Source: an uncultured Dysgonomonas sp.
Lineage (GTDB): Bacteria > Bacteroidota > Bacteroidia > Bacteroidales > Dysgonomonadaceae
DNA: 43,033 nt
Assembly: GCA_900556485.1 (NCBI GenBank)
Contig: USOX01000024.1
Coordinates: 1 to 43,033 of the forward strand
Direction: 5' to 3'
Part shown: piece by piece, positions 37,715 to 43,033 of the stretch
How positions within the stretch are numbered: the first letter of the stretch is position 1
Layout of the letters: every line of letters starts with the position of its first letter
Made by a program: the position numbers and the translations under genes
The notes under the pieces: model-generated
Told to the model about the DNA's origin: nothing
Seen by the model: only the letters and a program-made list of their open reading frames with translations
The model's database searches: none

Positions 37715-39760
37715 TTAGATGATATGCCCTATCATGAAGTAATTCTGATTGGACGGATCTTTTATGATTATTTCTTTCTCTCGCATATATTTAATGTAAC
37801 TTTTGGCGGTGCGTTCCTTAACATCCATTATTTGCTGAATACGGTCGCACAGGTCGATATAGGTCAGATGCTTTTGCGAAGCGAATATCTCACGGGCAAC
37901 ATTCGCCAGTTCTTTTTCTTTTCGCTTCTCTTTTTCTTCTCGTGGCTTTTCGCCGATATAGATGTGCATCCCCTGTTCTTTATCCCAAGAAAACTGCATT
38001 AACGGAACGTCGAGAGGGCTACCGTCTCTTACTTTAAGTGCTTTTACTACGGATATGGACGGATCGCTGTCAAGTTCTATACTTAGGATTGCAGCAGCTT
38101 TACGTTGCAACTCCGAACCAAGATGCCCCCGTAATTTCAAGCCATTAGGTACATAATGAAGTACGCATACTATACAAGTACGGTATATTCCTGCCAACCT
38201 ATATAGTTCGTCCATAATCCTGATACTTTCCACTTCATCATTTGCCGATGATACTAAATCCGCTATTCCGTCAATGATAACCAGACGAATACCCTCATAT
38301 TCGTAATGGTATTTATCCATACTCTGAACTATGGCTTGCAACCGTTCTTTCCGGGACATTCCCGTAAGGGAGAAAGCTCGTAGTTCTTCCGGCTTTTCGT
38401 TCAGTTTAGCGCGTTTCAAGAGATTTGATACGTTTTTGAAAAGTTGCACTTCGGATTGTTCCGTGTCATAGAGTAGGATAGCTTTACTATCAGAATTATC
38501 ACGGACATTTACACCTAATGTATCTATGGTACGATTGTCTTTGATTATCGAACCTGCAATGAGGGCTGCAACATAGTTGCTTTTCCCCGTACCTTCTCCG
38601 CCTGTGATACAAAGGATATTTCCCTGTGTACCGAGCGGCACATCTCCAGCAGAAATAACTTCTTCAGCTTTTGCCGGAGGATTGTTGAAATCAATTTCAC
38701 AGGATTTAAGCATGGTCATTGTTTCGTTATATAGATTATCAAGAAAATCAATGAATAGTTGGCGGAACTCTTTCCGGCTATTTCCTTTACTGAAATAGTC
38801 CGTAATATCTTTATTCTTTTTTTCTCCCGAAAGAGGGAGTACGAGCCGTTTAACTCCGTATTCCTCCAATGCTTTTTCATGCCTGATTGCTGCATCTATA
38901 CCTGTTTTATCTGCATCATAGAGCAATACGATATGTTTGAAGCGGAATGTTAATTTGTAGATTATTCCTGAAGGAATGGTAGAAGTTTCACTATTGAAAC
39001 ATATTGAATGAAAACCATGCGCTGCCAGTGTCATCACATCTTTTTCTCCACCTGTGATAAACAGCGTATCTCCTTTGGCGGGTAATTGTTCCAGTCCGAA
39101 ACAATAGCTATCTCCAATATTGCCACCGTATAGAAAACGAACTTCCGAAAATGGGCGGTAGATTTTTACATACCGCTTACCCATATATCCGAATATAGGC
39201 TCGCTTTCCGATGAAGCATAATAGAAAGGCTTATTATCCTTATTCTCACTCCTAAATTCTTTCAGGGATACTGTTTTGTAAAGTTTCAGTATTTCAGGTG
39301 TAATACCTGATTGCATCCAAAAATCCAATTCATTCTGCATGAATTTTTGTTGAATGATATTGTACGGTTTATTTGGGGGTGATTCAGGACTGGACGGATT
39401 ATTCTTTTGCAGAATGGACTGTGGAACATGGCTTGTATAATCTGAACTGTCTAATCCTAAAGACATATCCCTGTTTATGGTTTTCAGTATTTCAACGAAA
39501 TCCGCTCCATTGCCACAATCAAATCCTTTTAGTTTACCTACATAAAAAAAGCAATCTCCGCTATAATCATCATTACCGAAGTCTTTTATTTTATAAACAC
39601 CATTACGACGGTCAAAATATACATTGCATGATGCTTTACGGTCTTCGTACAAGGGATTGAGAAAATTACGTCCTGTTTTCCATTGTACTGATGAAATATA
39701 GTGTTTGAATACATCCAAACCGTTATTTGTTCGTCTTAATAGTTCGTCTTTGTTGAGCAT
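37715..39760 (-). CDS. Toprim primase / RecA-like ATPase protein
   Basis: A 681-aa replication-type protein. The N-terminal 130 residues resemble a primase zinc-binding-like region (VYKIKDFGNDDYSGDCFFYV). A Toprim domain follows, with FITGGEKDVM (about 232) and LLYDADKTGID. The C-terminal half is a RecA/DnaB-like ATPase with Walker A GGEGTGKSN (about 385) and Walker B RLVIIDG. Architecture fits primase-helicases used for replication of conjugative elements or plasmids. Its ATG lies 38 bp inside the preceding HTH gene, and the ends of the two genes overlap. Confidence 0.8.
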   Translation of the reverse strand: MLNKDELLRRTNNGLDVFKHYISSVQWKTGRNFLNPLYEDRKASCNVYFDRRNGVYKIKDFGNDDYSGDCFFYVGKLKGFDCGNGADFVEILKTINRDMSLGLDSSDYTSHVPQSILQKNNPSSPESPPNKPYNIIQQKFMQNELDFWMQSGITPEILKLYKTVSLKEFRSENKDNKPFYYASSESEPIFGYMGKRYVKIYRPFSEVRFLYGGNIGDSYCFGLEQLPAKGDTLFITGGEKDVMTLAAHGFHSICFNSETSTIPSGIIYKLTFRFKHIVLLYDADKTGIDAAIRHEKALEEYGVKRLVLPLSGEKKNKDITDYFSKGNSRKEFRQLFIDFLDNLYNETMTMLKSCEIDFNNPPAKAEEVISAGDVPLGTQGNILCITGGEGTGKSNYVAALIAGSIIKDNRTIDTLGVNVRDNSDSKAILLYDTEQSEVQLFKNVSNLLKRAKLNEKPEELRAFSLTGMSRKERLQAIVQSMDKYHYEYEGIRLVIIDGIADLVSSANDEVESIRIMDELYRLAGIYRTCIVCVLHYVPNGLKLRGHLGSELQRKAAAILSIELDSDPSISVVKALKVRDGSPLDVPLMQFSWDKEQGMHIYIGEKPREEKEKRKEKELANVAREIFASQKHLTYIDLCDRIQQIMDVKERTAKSYIKYMREKEIIIKDPSNQNYFMIGHII

Positions 39761-40082
39761 GGAGTTTATGATTATTTATAAGGTCATTCATACATTCATC
39801 GGTACTGCGGATTTTCTTTTCGTTAAGCATTCGCTTAATTTCCGCAATGGTGTAATATGATTTACCGGATATGATAGAGTAGGAAATCATCCGGTTACTA
39901 CGCAAACGTTGGAGTGTACGTTCGCTGATTTTAAGAAAGGTACAGACTTCGTAATTATCAACCCACATTTCATCAGGATCGACAGTATCGTCATCCTGAT
40001 GATCTATGACGAATTTTGCTATTGCATTGATTTTAGATACCAGTTCTTTATATGCCTGACTATCTATTGTTATCACTTCCAT
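39723..40082 (-). CDS. HTH protein upstream of the primase
   Basis: A 119-aa protein with the same excisionase-like HTH pattern as the gene at 37353 (EVCTFLKISERTLQRLRSNR), a Tyr-rich wing (GKSYYTIAEIKRML) and a basic tail. It overlaps the primase start by 38 bp and heads the three-gene operon. A CCAACTTGG palindrome lies 55 bp upstream of its start (40137-40145) and could be its operator. Confidence 0.75.
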   Translation of the reverse strand: MEVITIDSQAYKELVSKINAIAKFVIDHQDDDTVDPDEMWVDNYEVCTFLKISERTLQRLRSNRMISYSIISGKSYYTIAEIKRMLNEKKIRSTDECMNDLINNHKLHAQQRRTIKTNK

Positions 40083-40222
40083 ACTTGTAACTGTTTGATT
40101 CGCTGCAAAGTTCGGAAGTCAAAAAATACTTTTCTGCCAACTTGGTAAAAGTTTTTTTGAGATTTTTTTATAAAAAAAATAACGATTTTAGTGGATTTCA
40201 GAGAGGTATTATATGGGCAAAA

Positions 40223-40247
40223 AAAAACTACCAACTTGGTAGTTTTT
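40223..40247. terminator. Palindrome AAAAACTACCAAcTTGGTAGTTTTT downstream of rteC
   Basis: Perfect 12-base arms around one base, 14 bp after the rteC stop, with A/T runs typical of a bidirectional terminator. Its core CCAACTTGG also occurs at 40137-40145 in front of the HTH gene, so part of it may instead be a protein-binding site. Confidence 0.6.
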
Positions 40248-40260
40248 ATAAATTCTATTT

Positions 40261-41157
40261 CTATAGAGAATCATCCTCATCCATACGTTTAATAAGGCAT
40301 TCTATGAGATAATTTAGATATTTTGTTCTATCAATCTTTCGTTCTTTAATAGATATATATGACCTATAATACTCGCCTAAATCAATATTGAAAATAATCT
40401 CCAATGCAATCATTATTTCTTTAATATCCGCTTTCCCTCTATTTACATATTTGCTTGATTCAAATGAATATCCCACTTCTACCAGAGCAACTTTAGGTCC
40501 CGTCCATTTCAGATCACCGACTGGGAGCGATACTCTATTTTTGTTAATGAGCATTTGTTTATCTAATGTGTGCATTTTCTTATTTAGATAAATACGTAGC
40601 ATTTCATTACATATAATCTTAGCTACTTTGTAATCGTATCCTGTGGAAAATTCAAAATCAATAATGTAATGAACACTATCTAAACATAAAAGATGGGAAC
40701 GTCTATTCCTGATGAAGTAATGCTCATCCATATGTGTTGATTTCGATCTGTAATACTGGTAAAAATCAAGATTTCGTTCAAAGAAATAGGTCAAACTGTC
40801 TAATTCTCCTTGATAATACTCCACCAATGTATCATTACTCCCATTAGGACACTTTAATTCAATAGTGTGTATCTTATTAAAATACAGCAAAAAACCAAGT
40901 ATTTCGGGTTTGGTCTCTTTGAAAAAAACTATTTCGTCTTCTTCATTGATAGTTTTTAAGGATAAAAAATATACTCTAATTTCAACCAAGCATTTTTCCA
41001 GATATTCAATAATTGAAACAGACGTATCAATGGAAATATCACAACTTTCCATATCTATTGTTTCTAATTCAAGCTGAATTTCTTTAAATTTTTGAGATAT
41101 AAAACCTTTCAAATTCATACTGTGACTTGTATTATCTTTTTTATTATCCATATTCAT
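40261..41157 (-). CDS. rteC: RteC-family transfer/excision regulator
   Basis: A 298-aa protein ending in the RteC signature: LKWTGPKVALVEVGYSF, then NRGKADIKEIMIALEIIFNI, then YRSYISIKERKIDRTKYLN, and final RMDEDD. RteC is the CTnDOT protein that turns on the excision genes and so starts transfer. Normally it is controlled by RteA/RteB; here an AraC-family gene lies 19 bp upstream on the same strand. Length matches known RteC (about 217-300 aa). Its target in this element is unknown. Confidence 0.85.
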   Translation of the reverse strand: MNMDNKKDNTSHSMNLKGFISQKFKEIQLELETIDMESCDISIDTSVSIIEYLEKCLVEIRVYFLSLKTINEEDEIVFFKETKPEILGFLLYFNKIHTIELKCPNGSNDTLVEYYQGELDSLTYFFERNLDFYQYYRSKSTHMDEHYFIRNRRSHLLCLDSVHYIIDFEFSTGYDYKVAKIICNEMLRIYLNKKMHTLDKQMLINKNRVSLPVGDLKWTGPKVALVEVGYSFESSKYVNRGKADIKEIMIALEIIFNIDLGEYYRSYISIKERKIDRTKYLNYLIECLIKRMDEDDSL

Positions 41158-41176
41158 CTATAGTAAATGTTTCTAT

Positions 41177-41752
41177 TTATATGTATTGGTGTCTTCTCGC
41201 ATATCTTTTTGGTGATAATCCAACATTCTTCTTAAAGAATTTACCGAAAGAAGATTGATCGGCAAATCCCATATTGAAACTTACTTCCTGAATGGTTAGA
41301 TTAGTATTGGTTAATAGGGCTTTTGCTTCCAATAAAATAAATTCTGCTATCCAAACACTTGCAGTTTTACCACTTACCTCTTTTATTACTTTCGATAAAT
41401 ATTGAGAGGTAACAAAAAGTTTATCGGCATAAAACCGGATACCATGTTCAGTAGAACAATGTTGTCTTATTATACCAATAAATTTGTCGAAGAGTTCTTC
41501 TTGTCTTGATTTACGAAATCCTTTTGCCTGCTTATACTTAGATAGAATTAAATTATCCATATAAACAGAGCCTTGCTTAAGAAAATCAAGTAATTCATCC
41601 TGAGATAAATTATTCTGTATATGCGAATATAAGTAATGGCAGAACACACAAAAATTCGTACTATTCATACTAAAATCATTTACATCATAAATTGTTAATT
41701 GACCTATGTTCGTATTGTGTTCTGCGATATTGATGGAAGATATATTTTTCAT
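41177..41752 (-). CDS. AraC-family transcriptional regulator
   Basis: A 191-aa regulator with the C-terminal double HTH of the AraC family (YLSKVIKEVSGKTASVWIAE, followed by the second HTH IQEVSFNMGFADQSSFGKFF and GLSPKRYAR). The reading frame stays open to 41803, but those extra residues (MQVRILSSAQ) translate the T-arm of the tRNA-like sequence, so I place the start at the ATG at 41752 (MKNISSINIAEHN). The N-terminal sensing part is short. It probably regulates rteC, 19 bp downstream in the same operon. Confidence 0.75.
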   Translation of the reverse strand: MKNISSINIAEHNTNIGQLTIYDVNDFSMNSTNFCVFCHYLYSHIQNNLSQDELLDFLKQGSVYMDNLILSKYKQAKGFRKSRQEELFDKFIGIIRQHCSTEHGIRFYADKLFVTSQYLSKVIKEVSGKTASVWIAEFILLEAKALLTNTNLTIQEVSFNMGFADQSSFGKFFKKNVGLSPKRYARRHQYI

Positions 41753-41776
41753 TTCTACTGATTTAAGTTTAGTCTG

Positions 41777-41868
41777 TGCTGACGACAGGATTCGAACCTG
41801 CATCCTGCTTATTTATTTGATTCATATGCATCAAAAAAGCTGCTCTAACCCAGTTGAGCTACCTCAGC
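41777..41868 (-). tRNA. tRNA-like sequence with enlarged anticodon arm
   Basis: On the minus strand it has a tRNA acceptor (GCTGAGG paired with CGTCAGC, one G-G mismatch), a D arm GCTC...GAGC with GGG in the loop, and a canonical T arm GCAGG-TTCGAAT-CCTGT, ending in discriminator A. The anticodon arm is wrong: GCTT/AAGC encloses a further hairpin TTTGAT-GCATATGA-ATCAAA instead of a 7-nt loop, making 92 nt in total. No anticodon can be assigned, and CCA is not encoded. It may be an inactive tRNA or a tRNA mimic. Confidence 0.6.
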
Positions 41869-41873
41869 ATTCT

Positions 41874-42149
41874 TTAATTTGCTATTTCAGAAGTTGCTTT
41901 GCTATCATTATCTTGAAATAAACTACCGACAAGCCCGCCAAATAGAAATCCATATATACAGTTTACCCAGCATTCGGAAGATAATGGATAAGTCCCCCAA
42001 TAAATAGAATAGTTCAACCAATAGAGGTAAGCAATTATAGATCCTGTAAACATTCCAATCAATACCTTTTTGTTGATCCTAATAAAAGATACTATTTGTT
42101 CAATTTTACGCTTATTATCCATGATCTTTTCAATTAAATGTTCTATCAT
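41874..42149 (-). CDS. Small membrane protein
   Basis: A 91-aa protein with two hydrophobic segments (KVLIGMFTGSIIAYLYWLNY and CIYGFLFGGLVGSLF) and no recognised family. Its end lies 6 bp before the tRNA-like sequence. The first ATG overlaps the thioredoxin-like gene by 20 bp; a second ATG at codon 10 would avoid the overlap. Function unknown. Confidence 0.5.
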   Translation of the reverse strand: MIEHLIEKIMDNKRKIEQIVSFIRINKKVLIGMFTGSIIAYLYWLNYSIYWGTYPLSSECWVNCIYGFLFGGLVGSLFQDNDSKATSEIAN

Positions 42150-42597
42150 ATATTTTTTCTAAGTTCTGTTCCGGAACAATCCCCATAATACGGGCAACTT
42201 CAACCCCTTCATTAAACAGAAATATATTAGGTACTCCTGAAATGTTATATTTCAAATCATACTCAGGATATTTATCTAAGTTGAGCTTATAGAAACCTGT
42301 TTTTTCCTGATTATCTTTCGCTAATTTGCTTAAATTAGCCGACATATTATCACATAATTCTGAGTCTTCCACATAAAATAGGACAAAGCATTTTTTTAGA
42401 GTTATGCTGTCAAAAAAGGAATCTTTATCTAACTCGATCAAGCTATTCTCATTTTCACTTAATAGTGGTTTACTTTGATTTTGTGTTCCAAGTATGTATA
42501 TAAAAACTGTGAAAACGATAATTGCTGTAATAATATGTCCTGCCTTTATCTGTGTACTTTTATTTTCTTTCATAAATCTTATTTGGCTTAACAACAC
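42130..42597 (-). CDS. Membrane-anchored thioredoxin-like protein without CxxC
   Basis: A 155-aa protein with one N-terminal membrane helix (about residues 20-38) and a thioredoxin fold outside (YKLNLDKYPEYDLKYNISGV, followed by PNIFLF with the cis-Pro loop and GVEVARIMGIVPE). The active-site place reads EDSELCDNM, with one Cys, so classical disulfide exchange is unlikely; a binding or chaperone role is possible. A start at codon 9 (MKENKS) is equally plausible. Confidence 0.65.
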   Translation of the reverse strand: MLLSQIRFMKENKSTQIKAGHIITAIIVFTVFIYILGTQNQSKPLLSENENSLIELDKDSFFDSITLKKCFVLFYVEDSELCDNMSANLSKLAKDNQEKTGFYKLNLDKYPEYDLKYNISGVPNIFLFNEGVEVARIMGIVPEQNLEKIYDRTFN

Positions 42598-42617
42598 ACA
42601 CCATGTAATGAAAATAA

Positions 42618-42662
42618 GAAAAAGAGAGCGAAAGCAAGATTCAAATACGAGTCTCGCCCTCT
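42618..42662 (-). terminator. Terminator after the DUF2892 gene
   Basis: On the minus strand a 9-bp stem (42654-42662 with 42623-42631, one G-T pair) is followed by TTTTTC. It ends the DUF2892 gene transcript and separates it from the thioredoxin-like gene. Confidence 0.7.
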
Positions 42663-42680
42663 TTAAACTTATTAATCAAT

Positions 42681-42869
42681 TTACTGTTTAATATTCAATT
42701 TGTCGAGCAACATCTCTAATGGGCAAAACTTGGTGAACGATGACTGTATGAGATTTACTCCAACAAAAGCAGGCAGTAACAGCCAGCCGATGGAAATAAA
42801 GTAAGCTAAGGAAATACCTACCAGCACCATTGTTCCGGCTACTATACGGATAATATATTCACGTTTCAT
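42681..42869 (-). CDS. DUF2892-family membrane protein
   Basis: A 62-aa protein matching the DUF2892 (YgaP transmembrane-like) pattern: REYIIRIVAGTMVLVGISLA, a second hydrophobic helix (SIGWLLLPAFVGVNLIQSSF) and the conserved Cys-Pro in TKFCPLEMLL. The family often accompanies rhodanese and sulfur or redox genes. It follows a truncated gene by 2 bp on the same strand, so it was probably the second gene of an operon now broken by the IS. Confidence 0.75.
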   Translation of the reverse strand: MKREYIIRIVAGTMVLVGISLAYFISIGWLLLPAFVGVNLIQSSFTKFCPLEMLLDKLNIKQ

Positions 42870-42871
42870 AA

Positions 42872-42959
42872 TCAGAACAGTTTAGAGAAATTTTCGACAT
42901 CAAGAATAAACACATGTACCGGAAAAGGATTTTTCGTTTCTATATTGCAAGTGTCAATC
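42872..42959 (-). pseudogene. C-terminal fragment of a gene cut by the right IS
   Basis: A minus-strand frame open into the IS ends NPFPVHVFILDVENFSKLF and a stop 2 bp before the DUF2892 start. Only about 28 codons remain and I cannot name the family. The tight spacing to the next gene and the strong beta-strand-like sequence make it more likely a real gene end than noise. Confidence 0.45.
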
Positions 42960-43033
42960 TGTAAATAATAATCGAAAAGTAGTCCACTTAGTAATTGAAA
43001 AGTATACCACTAAGTGTCTCGGCTGAGATTGGT
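42960..43033. mobile_element. Right contig edge: tip of the same IS21-like element
   Basis: Perfect inverted copy of 3-76, beginning TGTAAATAATAATCG at 42960 and running off the contig. The flanking bases differ from those at the left tip (TCAATC here, CTATTG there, both read toward the IS), with no exact target duplication between them, so the two ends probably belong to separate IS copies. Confidence 0.6.

Noticed and set aside
41753..41803. Upstream extension of the AraC gene (MQVRILSSAQ)
   Set aside because: These codons translate the T-arm and acceptor of the tRNA-like sequence; the ATG at 41752 is a better start.
72..42964. A single IS insertion in a circular molecule, suggested by CAAT near both tips
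   Set aside because: CAAT is directly next to the left tip but one base away from the right tip, so there is no exact target duplication; chance is enough to explain it.

Overview
The window looks like a contig from a member of the Bacteroidales (phylum Bacteroidota). The evidence is base composition, TAnnTTTG-type promoter motifs, and a CTnDOT/CTnERL-like set of conjugative-element genes: a MobC-type coupling protein, a DUF3945 protein, topoisomerase III, a DUF1896 protein, a giant methylase/helicase, a Toprim primase flanked by small HTH genes, and RteC. I cannot assign a genus. Both ends carry the same 74-bp sequence in inverted orientation. It resembles the multi-repeat tip of an IS21-family element, so the contig probably breaks at a multicopy IS.

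Layout. (1) 72-2443, minus strand: a DUF6602 gene cut by the left IS, and a GmrSD-like DUF262/DUF1524 restriction gene. (2) 2670-4661: mobC, whose 3' end is interrupted. (3) About 4630-21909: a 17.3-kb insertion in mobC. It holds a copper/silver detoxification operon (HYC_CC_PP protein, rhodanese, CusA, TolC, CusB, HMA lipoprotein, multicopper oxidase, CPH-type P1B ATPase) and three overlapping tyrosine recombinase genes arranged like a RIT (recombinase-in-trio) element. A 309-bp inverted repeat flanks the insertion, and its left copy holds a truncated second copy of the first recombinase gene. The insertion is bounded by TGGAAA at both ends. Removing it with one TGGAAA copy restores a 669-codon mobC that ends in front of a strong terminator. 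(4) 22010-23183: an AbiTii-domain gene and a small partner. (5) 23393-27323: DUF3945 protein, topoisomerase III and a 106-aa protein. (6) 27452-29914: a Shedu (DUF4263) nuclease gene and an unknown gene, each followed by a near-identical hairpin repeat. (7) 30152-36173: DUF1896 and the methylase/helicase. (8) 36216-40082: a YhcG-type nuclease and the HTH/primase/HTH cluster. (9) 40261-42869: RteC, an AraC regulator, an aberrant tRNA-like sequence and small membrane or thioredoxin-like genes, ending in a second IS-truncated gene.

How it fits together. The backbone genes serve transfer, DNA processing and regulation of an integrative conjugative element. Three plus-strand backbone operons (mobC, DUF3945-topB, DUF1896-methylase) each start 75-90 bp downstream of a pair of GCCACAT(A/G)CTGCCA repeats spaced exactly 21 bp apart, which suggests one shared regulator. 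Cargo sits between these modules: several predicted defence genes and the copper island. The most unusual structure is the copper island with RIT ends at both sides, since RIT elements are normally known as small units of three recombinases without such cargo.
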